Below are positions 9,625 to 21,123 of a DNA stretch of 64,000 nt, in pieces. Source of the DNA: Amycolatopsis sp. CA-126428 (lineage in GTDB: Bacteria; Actinomycetota; Actinomycetes; Mycobacteriales; Pseudonocardiaceae); contig NZ_PPHF01000030.1 in assembly GCF_002904335.1 (NCBI RefSeq), positions 434,001 to 498,000 on the forward strand, written 5' to 3'. A program made the position numbers and the translations under genes. Every line of letters begins with the position of its first letter. Position 1 is the first letter of the stretch. Below the pieces are notes generated by a model, which was given only the letters and a program-made list of their open reading frames with translations, was not told where the DNA came from and searched no databases.

Positions 9625-9712
9625 TGCTCAGTCCTCGTCGGCCACCTGCTCAGTCCTCGTCGGCTACCTGCTCAGTCCTCGTCGGCTACCTGCTCAGTCC
9701 TCGGCGGTCACG
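9625..9712. repeat. 22-bp tandem repeat, four units, duplicating the 3' end of the MBL gene
   Basis: Units at 9625-9646, 9647-9668, 9669-9690 and 9691-9712 share TGCTCAGTCCTCGKCGG. The last unit contains the end of the minus-strand MBL gene (last codons GAG GAC and the TGA). The other three are extra copies of that end placed downstream of the stop. Confidence 0.9.
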
Positions 9713-10506
9713 TGGGCCAGGTACCGCTTGGCCGAGCGCTGGACGACCTCGAAGCCGTCGGTCCGCACGACCGCGTCCCACCAGGCGCCGTAGATCGCCT
9801 CGAAGCGGTACCCCGCCAGCAGCTCCGCCGCGCGGCGGACGACCTGGGGCCGCTCCGGGATCAGGTTCGGGTAGCTGTACATGAAGCCGACGTGCGTGCG
9901 GTCGGGGATCACCTGCACGATGTCGCCGGACAGCAGCGCGCCCCGGCCGTCTTCGCCGTCCGGCCAGTGCAGCACCGTGCCGCCGGTGAAGTGCACGCCG
10001 AGGTTGATCAGCCGCAGGTCGTCGGCGACGTCGAGGGTGGTGCCCGACCACAGCTCCACCGCCGGGTCGGGCCGGCCGATCCACTGCTGGTCGCCCTCGT
10101 GCAGGTGGATCGGCACGTCGAACGCGTGCGCCCACTCCACCATCGTCGTGTAGTAGTGCGGGTGGCTGATCGCGATGCCGGTGATGCCGCCCAGGTCGCG
10201 GACCTGCTGGATCAGGGCGTCGTCCAGGTACGCCGCGCAGTCCCAGAGGAAGTTCCCCGAGCGGGCCCGCACCAGCAGCGCGCGCTGGCCGATCGCGAAC
10301 CCCGGGTCCGAGCCGACACCGATGATGCCGGGGCCCTGGTCCTCGATCCGCGGGGTGTAGGTGCCGCTTTCGCGGAGGGCGGACAGGTTCGTCCACTGCT
10401 GCCCGGACCGCGGGACGTACTGGCGTTCGTCCTCGCAGATCGGGCAGTCCTCACGGGCCGCGGCGTACTGCATGCCGCAGGCCTGGCACATCGGTTCGGT
10501 GCTCAC
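9694..10506 (-). CDS. MBL-fold hydrolase-like protein with N-terminal zinc ribbon
   Basis: 270 residues from a GTG with a strong ribosome site (GGGAGGACG). Residues 7-24 hold two CxxC pairs (C7/C10, C21/C24), a rubredoxin-like zinc ribbon. The rest has the metallo-beta-lactamase order: GIAISHPHYYTTMVEW where HxHxDH would be, GVHFTGGTVLHWPDG, LLSGDIVQVIPDRTHVGFMYSYPN. The degenerate HPHYYTT motif means the metal site is altered, so catalytic activity is uncertain. The substrate is unknown. The gene ends in the 22-bp tandem repeat. Confidence 0.7.
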   Translation of the reverse strand: MSTEPMCQACGMQYAAAREDCPICEDERQYVPRSGQQWTNLSALRESGTYTPRIEDQGPGIIGVGSDPGFAIGQRALLVRARSGNFLWDCAAYLDDALIQQVRDLGGITGIAISHPHYYTTMVEWAHAFDVPIHLHEGDQQWIGRPDPAVELWSGTTLDVADDLRLINLGVHFTGGTVLHWPDGEDGRGALLSGDIVQVIPDRTHVGFMYSYPNLIPERPQVVRRAAELLAGYRFEAIYGAWWDAVVRTDGFEVVQRSAKRYLAHVTAED

Positions 10507-10554
10507 GACTTCGTCCTCCCAGAACGTGGATCCTGGGAGGACACGCTAGCCGGG

Positions 10555-11049
10555 CTATTTCGCGTCGGTGTACGGAACCGCCTTGACGAGCGTCACCTTC
10601 TGGACCTTGCCGTTGGGCAGTTCGTATTCGCGGGACTCGCCCTCCTTGGCGCCGAGCAGCGCCTTGCCGAGCGGCGATTCCGGGGAATACACGTCGAGTT
10701 CGCCCTCGGCGCCCTCTTCGCGGGTGGCGAGCAGGAACCTCTCGTCCTCGTCGTCACCCTCGTACCGCACGGTGAGCACCTTGCCGGGGCCGGCGGTGCC
10801 GTCGTTCGCGGGCTTCTCACCGACCTTGGCCGAGCGCAGCAGCTCCTGCAGGTGCCGGATGCGCGCTTCGGCCTGGCCCTGCTCCTCGCGAGCCGCGTGG
10901 TAACCGCCGTTTTCCTTGAGGTCACCTTCTTCGCGGCTGTCGTTGATGCGCGCGGCGATGACCGGACGATTCTCGATCATTTCGTCGAGCTCGTGCTTGA
11001 GCCGGTCGTAGGCATCCTGGGTGAGCCAGGTCACCTTGGTGTCGCTCAC
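10555..11049 (-). CDS. greA: Transcription elongation factor GreA
   Basis: 164 residues. It rescues stalled RNA polymerase by stimulating transcript cleavage. The N-terminal coiled coil carries the acidic tip ([22 protein letters not shown]) and the C-terminal FKBP-like domain ends with [24 protein letters not shown] place the start at GTG 11049 because GAGGAG lies 9 nt upstream; an ATG at 11058 would abut that ribosome site. With DUF4307 and mca it reproduces the mycobacterial Rv1080c-Rv1082 arrangement. Confidence 0.93.
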   Translation of the reverse strand: MSDTKVTWLTQDAYDRLKHELDEMIENRPVIAARINDSREEGDLKENGGYHAAREEQGQAEARIRHLQELLRSAKVGEKPANDGTAGPGKVLTVRYEGDDEDERFLLATREEGAEGELDVYSPESPLGKALLGAKEGESREYELPNGKVQKVTLVKAVPYTDAK

Positions 11050-11136
11050 GGTCACCATCTCCTCGTCGGGCCTGCCAGGCTTGCGTGTTCAAGCCGGCCC
11101 ACGCGGGCCTAGGTGCCCGCGTGGCTGAGATAAAGG

Positions 11137-11162
11137 AAAAACACGGCCCGTCGCGGGCCGTG
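11137..11162 (-). terminator. Intrinsic terminator after the DUF4307 gene
   Basis: CACGGCCCG and CGGGCCGTG pair around a 3-nt loop, and on the minus strand the stem is followed by TTTTT. This is a textbook Rho-independent terminator lying between DUF4307 and greA, so greA must have its own promoter between about 11050 and 11135. Confidence 0.85.
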
Positions 11163-11253
11163 CTGAGGGGTCAGAGTATCACGGCGCGAGAGGTCGACGC
11201 CCATTATTTCCCCGCGCCCCGGGCGTTGAGCGCGCGGTTCACCCCGTTGGCCG

Positions 11254-11709
11254 CTATGGGGTTGACAGATACCGTGGTATAGCGTACGAGCAACCGAAGA
11301 CGTCGGCCGTCACCGGTTCCCCGATGCTCTTGATCGTCGTGGTGATCCGGTTGTGCTTCGCGCCGGCGGGGATCAGGAGCTCTTTGCGGCCGCTCTCGGC
11401 GCCGGTCTTGTCGCGGGCGCGGACGACGCACACGCCCGGCCTGTTGTCGTCGTCCCGGGTGACGTTGAGGGTGATTTCCATCGCGTTGCCCGGTTTCGCG
11501 CTGAACGCGACGCGCTCGGCGTCGATCGGCGCCGAGCCGAGGTTGACGTACGCGACCCACGCGATCAGGCCGCTGACCAGCAGGGCGATGGCCAGGAAGA
11601 GCCAGCGCCGCCAGCGCCGGGACGTCTGCGCGCGCCCGGTGCCGTACCGGCCCTCGGGCAGCGCGGGCGCACTGCCACCGACGGCCGTTTTCGCCGGTCC
11701 GCCTGCCAA
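11254..11709 (-). CDS. DUF4307 single-pass membrane protein
   Basis: 151 residues. An Arg-rich cytoplasmic segment (SRRWRRW) precedes one membrane helix at about 36-56 (LFLAIALLVSGLIAWVAYV), then an exposed beta-rich domain with GVCVVRARDKTGAESGRKEL and a conserved Cys near the end (VFGCSY). The start is TTG at 11709, supported by GGAGG 7 nt upstream. It is divergent from mca, as in mycobacteria (Rv1081c/Rv1082). Function unknown. Confidence 0.85.
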   Translation of the reverse strand: MAGGPAKTAVGGSAPALPEGRYGTGRAQTSRRWRRWLFLAIALLVSGLIAWVAYVNLGSAPIDAERVAFSAKPGNAMEITLNVTRDDDNRPGVCVVRARDKTGAESGRKELLIPAGAKHNRITTTIKSIGEPVTADVFGCSYAIPRYLSTP

Positions 11710-11843
11710 CCCGGGCCTCCTGCTCGTTCTTGTCGTACCCGTGAGGACAATGGTGACGCGGGTACGTCTCGATTATCCGCCCGCTGGGTGGGCGACCCGC
11801 AGGTGGGTCGCGGAATAAGGGCAGAAGGGGAGTCGTTCGGAGC

Positions 11844-12764
11844 ATGGTGGACGCCGACGAGCTGAGGAACACCGCCAACCCGCGCCTGCGGCTGATGGCC
11901 GTGCACGCGCACCCGGACGACGAGTCGAGCAAGGGTGCCGCCACGATGGCGCGCTACGCCGCCGAAGGTCACGAGGTGCTGGTGGTCACGTGCACCGGGG
12001 GCGAAGCAGGCAGCATCCTGAACCCGGCCATGGACCGGCCCGAGGTGCTGGCGAACATGCGCGAAATCCGCCGCGAGGAGATGGCCCGGGCGGCCAAGAT
12101 CCTCGGCGTGAGCCAGCACTGGCTGGGCTTCGTCGACTCCGGCCTGCCGGAGGGCGACCCGCTGCCGCCGGTGCCGGAGGGGTCGTTCGCCGTCGTGCCC
12201 CTGGAGGAGTCCACCGAGGCGCTGGTGCGCGTGATCCGGGAGTTCCGCCCGCACGTCATCACGACCTACGACGAGAACGGCGGCTACCCGCACCCCGACC
12301 ACATCCGCACCCACGAGGTGTCGATGGCGGCGTGGGACGCGGCGCCGGACCCGAGCCGGTTCCCCGACGCCGGTGAGCCGTGGCAGCCGCTGAAGCTGTA
12401 CTACATGCACGGCTTCTCGCGCGCCCGGATGGTGCTGTTCGACGAGGCGCTCAAGGAGGCCGGCCTGGAGTCGCCGTACACCGAGTGGCTGGCGAACTGG
12501 GACCCGAACCGCGGCGATGTGATGGAGCGGGTGACGACCCGCGTCGAGTGCAGTGAATACTTCGAGGTGCGGGACGAGGCGCTGAAGGCGCACGCCACGC
12601 AGATCGACCCGACCAGCCGCTGGTTCGCCGTGCCCCGGGAGATGCAGCGCGAGGTCTGGCCGACCGAGGAGTACGAGCTGGTGAAGTCGCTGGTCGACAG
12701 CACGTTGCCGGAGGACGACCTGTTCGCCGGCATCGCCGGCGCCGAGGAGAAGGTGAACACATGA
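11844..12764 (+). CDS. mca: Mycothiol S-conjugate amidase
   Basis: 306 residues. Zinc amidase that cleaves mycothiol S-conjugates, releasing a mercapturic acid for export and GlcN-Ins for recycling. The HPDDE motif at 23-27 and HPDH at 150-153 are the zinc and catalytic elements. SSKG directly after HPDDE distinguishes Mca from the paralogue MshB. The ribosome site AGAAGGGGAG precedes the ATG. It overlaps the next gene by 4 bp (ATGA). Its presence confirms a mycothiol-using actinobacterium. Confidence 0.95.
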   Translation: MVDADELRNTANPRLRLMAVHAHPDDESSKGAATMARYAAEGHEVLVVTCTGGEAGSILNPAMDRPEVLANMREIRREEMARAAKILGVSQHWLGFVDSGLPEGDPLPPVPEGSFAVVPLEESTEALVRVIREFRPHVITTYDENGGYPHPDHIRTHEVSMAAWDAAPDPSRFPDAGEPWQPLKLYYMHGFSRARMVLFDEALKEAGLESPYTEWLANWDPNRGDVMERVTTRVECSEYFEVRDEALKAHATQIDPTSRWFAVPREMQREVWPTEEYELVKSLVDSTLPEDDLFAGIAGAEEKVNT

Positions 12765-13084
12765 GTCTGACGCTGCCGGCCGGCGTGGCCCTTCCGGTGA
12801 CCGCGTCGGCCCTGGTCCTGACGCAGCAGCCGGGCAACGGCGACAACGGCGGGCAGGGGGAGGACTTCGGCAAGTCGTCCCCGGTCGGCTTCCTGGTGCT
12901 GATCCTGTTCCTCATCGCGGTGGCCTTCCTGGTCCGCTCGATGACCAAGCACCTCAAGCGCGTCCCGGCGAGCTTCGACGACCCGCCCGCGGAGGAGGCC
13001 TCGGCCGCCGAGCCGCCGGCCGAGGCGCCCGCGGAGCCGGAGAAGAAGCAGCCGAACGGCGCCTCCCCGGCCAAATCGGAGTGA
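12761..13084 (+). CDS. Small membrane protein coupled to mca
   Basis: 107 residues. A hydrophobic N-terminus (1-20), a Gly/Asn/Gln-rich linker, one clear membrane helix at about 42-58 ([17 protein letters not shown]), then a basic KHLKRVP stop-transfer and an acidic Glu/Ala/Pro-rich tail. Translation is coupled to mca through ATGA. I know of no assigned function; the pairing with mca suggests a link to mycothiol metabolism or membrane anchoring, but that is only context. Confidence 0.8.
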   Translation: MSLTLPAGVALPVTASALVLTQQPGNGDNGGQGEDFGKSSPVGFLVLILFLIAVAFLVRSMTKHLKRVPASFDDPPAEEASAAEPPAEAPAEPEKKQPNGASPAKSE

Positions 13085-13109
13085 CACGTTCGACCCCTGC
13101 CGCAGCGGG

Positions 13110-13153
13110 TCGTGAGTGGTAAGGCGGGTTCTAACCCGCCTTACCACTCACGA
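13110..13153. terminator. 44-bp palindrome, family copy B (bidirectional terminator-like)
   Basis: Perfect 21-bp arms (TCGTGAGTGGTAAGGCGGG...) with centre CT, between the convergent mca operon and pnkp. An outer pair CCTGCCGC / GCGGCAGG extends the stem. Relative to copy A the middle of the stem changes on both arms together. Confidence 0.8.
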
Positions 13154-13166
13154 GGGGCGCGGCAGG

Positions 13167-15659
13167 TCAGAGCCGCGGGTCCACCGGGTCCGACTCCAGC
13201 GCGAGCACCGCGAACACGCACTCGTGCACGCGCCAGAGCGGCTCGCCGCGCGCGACGCGCTCCAGGGCCTCCAGGCCCAGGGCGTACTCGCGCAGCGCCA
13301 GCATGCGCTTGCGGTTCAGCCCGCGCTTGCGCAACCGCTCCAGGTTCTCCGGCAGCGTGTAGTCCGGGCCGTAGATGATCCGCAGGTACTCGCGCCCGCG
13401 CACCTTCACCCCGGGCTGGACCAGCCCGTGCGTCCCGCGGGTGAGGTTCCCCGCCGGCTTGACGACCATGCCCTCGCCGCCGGCGGCCGTCAGCTCTTCC
13501 CACCACGAGACGCCCCGGGCGACCGACGCGTCGTCCAGCAGGTCCACCTCGAGCGTCCGGGTGCGCTGGAAGCGCGATCCGCGCAAAAGATCCAGCTGCG
13601 CGAGGTGCCACGCGTGCGGCCGGTCGTGGTAGGCCTTCCCCTCCGACGCCAGCAGCTGGAACGGCGCCAGCCGGACGCCGTCCAGGCCCGATGTCGGCCA
13701 GCAGTAACGCCGGTACGCCGTCCGGTAGGAGTCCACTGTGGACGACCGGGAAGCCGTTCGTGCCAGCAAATCCGAAACGTCGATGCCCCGCGCGACCGCC
13801 GTCGCCAGCGCCGAAACCGCCTCCGGCAGCACGGCCTGGGCGGCCGCTCCCACCGACGCATATTGGGAAGCGATCAGCGAACCGGCCTTCGCGCTCCACG
13901 GCAGCAGCTCGGCGTCGAGCAGCAACCAGCCCGAGTCCAGCTCCTCGAACAGCCCGGCCGCCGCCGCGCGCACGTCCGCCAGGAGCGCCTCGTTCTGCGC
14001 GGCCGAGAAGAACGGGCGCCCGGTCCGCGTGTACACCGCGCCGCCGCCGCGGATCCCGAAGCGGCGGTACGCCACTTCGTCGTCCCGGCAGACCAGCACG
14101 ACGGCCCGTGAGCCCATGTGCTTCTCTTCGCACAGCACGGCGCCGACCCCGGCCGCCCGGTACTCGGCGAACGCCTCTTCGGGGTGCTCCAGGTAATCGG
14201 AGCGCGACGACGTCGAACACGGCGCCATCGTCGGCGGCAGGTAGGCCAGCCACCGCGGGTCGACCGCGAACCGGCTCATCACCTCCAGAGCCGCCGCCGA
14301 CTGCTCCGCCGAGACGCCGACCCGGCCGTGGTGCGCGGTCTGCACGATCCGCTTCCCGGTGACGTCGGTCAGCTCCAGCACCGCCGGCTCGCGCCCGGCC
14401 AGCGGCCGCGCCGCGTCCAAGGGGCGCACCGGCTCGTACCAGACCCGGTGCGCCTTCACCGAGACGACTTCGCGATCCGGGTAGCGCAGCGCGGTCAGCT
14501 TCCCGCCGAACACGACGCCGGTGTCGAGGCACATCGTGTTGTTGACCCACTCCGGCTCCAGCGTCGGCGTGTGCCCGTAGAGCACCATCGCCGACCCGCG
14601 GTAGTCACGCGCCCACGGCAGCCGCACCGGGAGGCCGTACTCGTCGGTCTCGCCGGTCGTGTCGCCGTAGAGCGCCATGCTCCGGACCCGCCCGGACGCG
14701 CGCCCGTGGTACCGCTCCGGCAGCCCGGCGTGCGCGACGACGAGCTTCCCGCCGTCGAGGACGTAGTGCGCGATCAGCCCGTCGCAGAACTCGTGGACGC
14801 GACGGCGGAACTCCTCGCTCTCCGCGCCGAGCTGGTCCAGCGACTCGGCGAGCCCGTGCGCGACGTTGACCTTCCGCCCGTGCAGGGCACGCACCAGCTT
14901 CTGCTCGTGGTTGCCGCAGACGACCAGCGCGCTGCCGGTCTCCGCCATCGCCATCACGCGCCGCAGCACGCCCGGGGTGTCCGGCCCGCGGTCGACGAGG
15001 TCGCCGACGAACACCGCGGTCCGCCCGTGCGGGTGCACGCCGTCGACGTACCCCAGCTCCGCCAGCAGTTCCTCGAGTTCCGCCGCGCAGCCGTGGACGT
15101 CGCCGATCACGTCGAACGGCCCGGTCAGCACACGCTTGTCGTTGCGCAGCGGCTCGACGACGATCTCGGCCTCGGCGACCTCGGCTTCGGAGCGCAGCAC
15201 GTGCACGCGCCGGAAACCCTCGCGCTCCAACGACTTCAGCGACCGCTGCAGCTCACCGCGCTGCCGCCGGATCACGTGGTCGCCGAATTCACGGTCGGTG
15301 CGCGACGCGTTGCGGGCGGCGCAGACGGCCACCGGCAGGTCGAGCACGATCGCCGCGGGCAGCACGTCGTGCTCCTTCGCGAGCTTCACCAGGCTTGCCC
15401 GCGAAGCACGTTGGACGTTCGTCGCGTCGATGACGGTCGTCCGCCCGGCCGCGAGCCGCTTCGCCGCGACGTAGTGCAGTGCGTCGAAGGCGTCGGCCGA
15501 GGCCGACTGGTCGTTCTCGTCGTCGGCGACGAGCCCGCGGAAGAAGTCGCTGGAGAGCACCTGCGTCGGCGCGAAGTGCGTGCGCGCGAACGTCGACTTG
15601 CCGGAGCCGGAAGCGCCGACGAGCACGACGAGCGCCATGTCGGGAACGGTCAGCTTCAC
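13167..15659 (-). CDS. Polynucleotide kinase-phosphatase-ligase (bacterial RNA repair Pnkp)
   Basis: 830 residues in three catalytic modules. The kinase has P-loop GASGSGKST at 15-23. A calcineurin-like 2',3'-phosphatase follows from about 185 (GDVHG, GDLVDRGPDTPG, CGNHEQK, YGHTPT). The adenylyltransferase/ligase module has EEKHMGSR with the AMP-accepting lysine near 513. The protein heals and seals RNA breaks made by toxins such as anticodon nucleases, together with Hen1. The GTG at 15659 overlaps the hen1 stop as GTGA. The usual family length of about 850 is matched. A 44-bp palindrome terminates the operon. Confidence 0.93.
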   Translation of the reverse strand: MKLTVPDMALVVLVGASGSGKSTFARTHFAPTQVLSSDFFRGLVADDENDQSASADAFDALHYVAAKRLAAGRTTVIDATNVQRASRASLVKLAKEHDVLPAAIVLDLPVAVCAARNASRTDREFGDHVIRRQRGELQRSLKSLEREGFRRVHVLRSEAEVAEAEIVVEPLRNDKRVLTGPFDVIGDVHGCAAELEELLAELGYVDGVHPHGRTAVFVGDLVDRGPDTPGVLRRVMAMAETGSALVVCGNHEQKLVRALHGRKVNVAHGLAESLDQLGAESEEFRRRVHEFCDGLIAHYVLDGGKLVVAHAGLPERYHGRASGRVRSMALYGDTTGETDEYGLPVRLPWARDYRGSAMVLYGHTPTLEPEWVNNTMCLDTGVVFGGKLTALRYPDREVVSVKAHRVWYEPVRPLDAARPLAGREPAVLELTDVTGKRIVQTAHHGRVGVSAEQSAAALEVMSRFAVDPRWLAYLPPTMAPCSTSSRSDYLEHPEEAFAEYRAAGVGAVLCEEKHMGSRAVVLVCRDDEVAYRRFGIRGGGAVYTRTGRPFFSAAQNEALLADVRAAAAGLFEELDSGWLLLDAELLPWSAKAGSLIASQYASVGAAAQAVLPEAVSALATAVARGIDVSDLLARTASRSSTVDSYRTAYRRYCWPTSGLDGVRLAPFQLLASEGKAYHDRPHAWHLAQLDLLRGSRFQRTRTLEVDLLDDASVARGVSWWEELTAAGGEGMVVKPAGNLTRGTHGLVQPGVKVRGREYLRIIYGPDYTLPENLERLRKRGLNRKRMLALREYALGLEALERVARGEPLWRVHECVFAVLALESDPVDPRL

Positions 15660-17023
15660 GCGGCCACCTCCTCGTGGGTGGTGAAGACCGCCAGCTGGGT
15701 CGGCGGTCCCGATTCCTGGTCCTCCGGTCCGATCGGCAGGTACCGGACGTCGTAGCCGTGCCGGGTCGCGACACCGTCCGCCCAGGCGCGGAACTCGGCT
15801 CGCGTCCATTCGAACCGGTGGTCGGCGTGCCGGAAATGCCCCATCGGCAGGAACTCGAACAGCCGGTTGTACTCCGCGTTGGGCGTCGTGACGAGCACCG
15901 TGCGCGGCGCCGCGACCCCGAACACCGCGTGTTCCAGGGCCGGCAGCCGGTCGGAGTCGACGTGCTCGACGACCTCCATGAGCACGGCGGCGTCGAACCC
16001 GGCCAGCGCCGGGTCGGCGTAGGTCAGCGCGGACTGGCGCAGCGTGACGCGGGAGCGGTCCTTCAGCCGCTTCTCCGCGATGTTGAGCGCACTGCTCGAC
16101 ACGTCGACGCCGACGATCTCGGTGAACGACCGCTCCTTCTCGAGCACACGCAGCAGCGCGCCGGAGCCACACCCGAGGTCCAGTACGCGCCGGGCGCCCA
16201 CGGCCCGCAGTGCGGCGAGCACGCTGCCGTGGCGCTGCGACGCGAGGCTCTCCGGCTTGTCCGGCACCTCGGTGACCAGCGCTTCGGCCTCCGCCGGGAC
16301 GTCGTCGGCCTCGGCCAGCCGCGAAAGCGCGTACGTGACGACCGGGCGGCGCCGCTCCAGGTAGCGGTTCGTGATGAGCGTCCGTTCGGGGTGCCCGGCG
16401 AGCCAGCCCTCACCGGCGCGCAGGAGCTTGTCGGCCTCGTCCTGGCCGACCCAGTAGTGCTTGTCGCCGTCTAGCGCGGGCAGGAGGACGTACAGGTGGC
16501 GCAGCGCGTCAGTGACCCGCTGGGTGCCGGTGAGCGTCAAGTCGACATAGCGACTGTCGCCCCACTGCGGGAACTCCGGGTCGAGCGGGATCGGCGTCGC
16601 CGAAACCCGCCAGCCGAGCGGCTCGAACAGCCGGTGCACGACCTCGGCCCCGCCACGAGCCGACAGCGACGGCACGTGGATCGCCAGGTCGAAGGCCTCG
16701 TCGACCAGTTCCGGCCGCGCCGCGCACCGGCCCGCGAGCGCCGTCGTGAACGCGGCCCGCAGCGCGACCGCGAGGTACGAGCCCCCGGCGTACGGCCGGT
16801 CGTTGACGTACTGGGTCAGCGACGTCCCGCCTCCGCGCACGAGCTCGATCGGGTCGATCTCCACGAACAGCGCGGCGGTGCAGCGGTCCGGCGCCGCCTC
16901 CGGGTAGAAGACGTGCGCGATACCGGCGGACAGCTCGACCGACTGCGCCTTCTCCGGGTGCTTGTGCAGGAGGAAGCCCAGGTCGGTGGCGGGGTTCCGG
17001 GTCGTGGTGATGGTCAGCAACAC
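15656..17023 (-). CDS. 3'-terminal RNA ribose 2'-O-methyltransferase Hen1
   Basis: 455 residues. The N-terminal half (1-240) is the bacterial Hen1-specific domain (FLLHKHPEKAQSVELSAGIAHVFYPEA, GGSYLAVALRAAFTTALAG). The C-terminal methyltransferase has motif I VLDLGCGSGALLRV near 282, then MEVVEHV and FRHADHRFEWTR, the Glu/His set that binds the metal over the terminal ribose. It marks the 3' end of a broken RNA before Pnkp ligates it, so the same site cannot be cut again. GTG start at 17023 with CACACT 6 nt upstream, possibly leaderless. It is coupled to pnkp by a 4-bp overlap. Confidence 0.93.
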   Translation of the reverse strand: MLLTITTTRNPATDLGFLLHKHPEKAQSVELSAGIAHVFYPEAAPDRCTAALFVEIDPIELVRGGGTSLTQYVNDRPYAGGSYLAVALRAAFTTALAGRCAARPELVDEAFDLAIHVPSLSARGGAEVVHRLFEPLGWRVSATPIPLDPEFPQWGDSRYVDLTLTGTQRVTDALRHLYVLLPALDGDKHYWVGQDEADKLLRAGEGWLAGHPERTLITNRYLERRRPVVTYALSRLAEADDVPAEAEALVTEVPDKPESLASQRHGSVLAALRAVGARRVLDLGCGSGALLRVLEKERSFTEIVGVDVSSSALNIAEKRLKDRSRVTLRQSALTYADPALAGFDAAVLMEVVEHVDSDRLPALEHAVFGVAAPRTVLVTTPNAEYNRLFEFLPMGHFRHADHRFEWTRAEFRAWADGVATRHGYDVRYLPIGPEDQESGPPTQLAVFTTHEEVAA

Positions 17024-17044
17024 CGGCTCAGTGTGGCGGAGCGG

Positions 17045-17087
17045 CCGGTGACCGCGCGCCCGGTTTTCCCGGGTGCGCGGTCACCGG
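17045..17087 (-). terminator. Long hairpin terminator after the ricin-domain gene
   Basis: CCGGTGACCGCGC pairs perfectly with GCGCGGTCACCGG (13 bp), then a G-U and a 5-bp inner stem CCCGG/CCGGG around TTTTC. It starts 4 nt after the stop at 17092 and isolates hen1-pnkp from upstream transcription. Confidence 0.8.
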
Positions 17088-17091
17088 TCGG

Positions 17092-18921
17092 CTACTCGAG
17101 CGGAGTGCCGCCCGAGCTGCGGTACGCGATCGTCTTGCCGATCAGGTTTCCGCCGTCGGTCTCGACGCCGGTCTGTTCCTGTTGCCCCGCACCGAACAGG
17201 AGGGCGGCGACGTGGGCGTCCGCCACCTGGTCCAGGTGCGCGAAGAACCAGTCGACCTTGTCGTCCTGGTAGTGGTTCAGGGTGTTGTTCTGCGCCATGT
17301 TGCCCACCGGGACCTGCCACAGCACCACGGGCTTGCCCGCCGATTCGGCCATGGTCTTGTAGAACTTCAGCGCGGCCCTGGCCTGCTGGTCGGTCCAGAA
17401 GGTGTTGCGGCCGCCGTTCGCCGGCTTCGCGTACCAGCCGGCGTCGCGGTCCGACACGTCGGTGACGAGGAAGTCGGCGTTCTTCGCGCCGAGTTCCGCG
17501 TAGTCCTTCACACACCCCTGGACGTTGGTCTCCCAGTCCCAGCAGGTGAGGTGGAGCCCGGCGCCCGCGTTCGGTGCGTACTTGTGCGCCATCGCCACCA
17601 GGCAAGCGGCCAGGCCGGCGGCGCTGTTCTCCTGCCCGCCGCAGTCCGCCGGGTTCGCGGCCTTGACCTGCGCGGCGACCTGGTGCGGGCTGCCGAGGGA
17701 GCGGACGTAGCCCCAGAAGTCGGGCTCGATGTCGATCATGTCCTGCGAGGTGCCGATCTTCTGGAGGAAGAAGCGGTAGTCGTTCAGGTAGCGGGTGAGC
17801 AGGTCGGCCCGGTTGATGGCGACGACCTCGCCGGGACCGTCGCCCTGGCCCGCCGCGTCCCCGAGGTCGCGCAGCGAGTACCAGGTCCAGAGGTACTTCT
17901 GCGGGCGCGGCTTGCCCTGGTAGGTGGCCTGGGCCACGTGCTGGTCGCCCCAGGTCACGTAGAAGCCGGGAGCCGTGGTTTCGCCGGTCCAGCAGCCCCA
18001 CCAGCTCGACCACCCGGGCTTGCAGCGCGCCGCCGTGTAGTAGTCCGACGAGGGCGCGGGCTGGCTGTGGACGTAGTTGTACCGCACGTCGAACGGCGCG
18101 GCCGTCGCCGAGGCGTCGTTCATCGAGCCGCCGATGAGCACCGTGCCGCTGCCCATGAACCGGGTCGTCGAAGCAGGGCGGCCGGTGGCCGGCGTCGTCG
18201 ACGCCGTCGACGGGCGGGTGCTGCTCGGGGCCTGGCTCGTCGTCGCCACGCTGGTGCGCGATGTGGTGGGCGGGGTGGGCGTCGTGGGGCTCCCGGTGCT
18301 GCCGACGCTCCCGGCCGGGACGAGCTGCCACTGCTGGTTGGCGCCGCCCCAGTCGTGGTACTGGGCGATGCGGGCGCCGGCGGTCCTGGCGCCGGTGGGG
18401 ACCTCGACGGCCATGCCGCTGAAGCGGTTGATCAGGCGCACGTGGCCGTCCGGCGACTTCTCCAGGCGGAACTGCTGGTTCGCGCCGTTCAGGTCGGGCC
18501 ACTGCACCATCGCGGAGCCCGCGGTCCTGGACCAGCGGTAGTCGTCCAGCACGTTGCCGGAGTTGCGGTTCCGCAGCCGGTAGTAGCCGTCACCCGCGTC
18601 GATGAACCGCCACTGCTGGTTGGTCCCGTCGTGCCGGCCCCACTGGACCACCGGCGCCCCGTCGTTCTTGGCGTAGGCGAGGCCGTCCAGCGCCTCCCCG
18701 CTGGTGCGGTTGACCAGGACGTACCAGGACGCCGGGTCCACGGTGCCCGCCGAGGCCGTGCTGACCACGACCACGGAGCCGGTCACGACGGACAGGACGA
18801 CGGCTGCCCAGAAACCCCGGCGCCGGAACAACCGGCGTCCGCGATGCCGTCCCGGGCGGGCCGGGCGGCCACGGCCGCCGGCGGGGGACGCCGGCGACGG
18901 CGTGGGTGGGCGAGGGGACAT
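17092..18921 (-). CDS. Secreted ricin-type beta-trefoil lectin fused to a glycoside hydrolase-like domain
   Basis: 609 residues. A very Arg-rich N-terminus (1-33) precedes a hydrophobic segment ([17 protein letters not shown]) ending STASAG, a Sec signal with a long n-region. Residues about 65-205 form a ricin B / CBM13 trefoil with three QxW-type ends (NQQWRF, NQQFRL, NQQWQL). A Thr/Ser/Pro linker (about 210-250) leads to a C-terminal domain of about 350 residues with [23 protein letters not shown] and [11 protein letters not shown], which looks like a TIM-barrel hydrolase with acidic catalytic residues. Several Cys pairs suggest an exported, disulfide-bonded enzyme. The polysaccharide target is unknown. 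Confidence 0.75.
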   Translation of the reverse strand: MSPRPPTPSPASPAGGRGRPARPGRHRGRRLFRRRGFWAAVVLSVVTGSVVVVSTASAGTVDPASWYVLVNRTSGEALDGLAYAKNDGAPVVQWGRHDGTNQQWRFIDAGDGYYRLRNRNSGNVLDDYRWSRTAGSAMVQWPDLNGANQQFRLEKSPDGHVRLINRFSGMAVEVPTGARTAGARIAQYHDWGGANQQWQLVPAGSVGSTGSPTTPTPPTTSRTSVATTSQAPSSTRPSTASTTPATGRPASTTRFMGSGTVLIGGSMNDASATAAPFDVRYNYVHSQPAPSSDYYTAARCKPGWSSWWGCWTGETTAPGFYVTWGDQHVAQATYQGKPRPQKYLWTWYSLRDLGDAAGQGDGPGEVVAINRADLLTRYLNDYRFFLQKIGTSQDMIDIEPDFWGYVRSLGSPHQVAAQVKAANPADCGGQENSAAGLAACLVAMAHKYAPNAGAGLHLTCWDWETNVQGCVKDYAELGAKNADFLVTDVSDRDAGWYAKPANGGRNTFWTDQQARAALKFYKTMAESAGKPVVLWQVPVGNMAQNNTLNHYQDDKVDWFFAHLDQVADAHVAALLFGAGQQEQTGVETDGGNLIGKTIAYRSSGGTPLE

Positions 18922-19070
18922 GTCGGTGCTCTCTTTCGGTCGCTGCCTCTGACGCCGACCGCGTGGCCGGGCGACCCTGGGTTGCCGCCGGCGCCGGAAA
19001 GGTTGCCGCGGCCCGCGAGATTTCCGGCGGCTGCCGCGCGCCCGGTTTTCCCGGGTGCCACCCTGGACAC

Positions 19071-21038
<1,968 letters not shown>

Positions 21039-21102
21039 TTCGCCCTGGGTGAACGCGGTGTCTGGGGTCGTGTTTTCGGCGTAACTTCGGTAGCGATGTA
21101 AT

Positions 21103-21118
21103 CATGTAATCCGGAGGT
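21103..21118. promoter_or_regulatory. AT-rich direct repeat ahead of the 21124 gene
   Basis: ATGTAATC occurs twice back to back just before the ribosome site CGGAGG. In DNA this GC-rich such a run stands out and is placed where a repressor would block the promoter or ribosome loading. Which protein binds it is unknown; the product of the gene itself is a candidate. Confidence 0.4.
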
Positions 21119-21123
21119 ACGAC

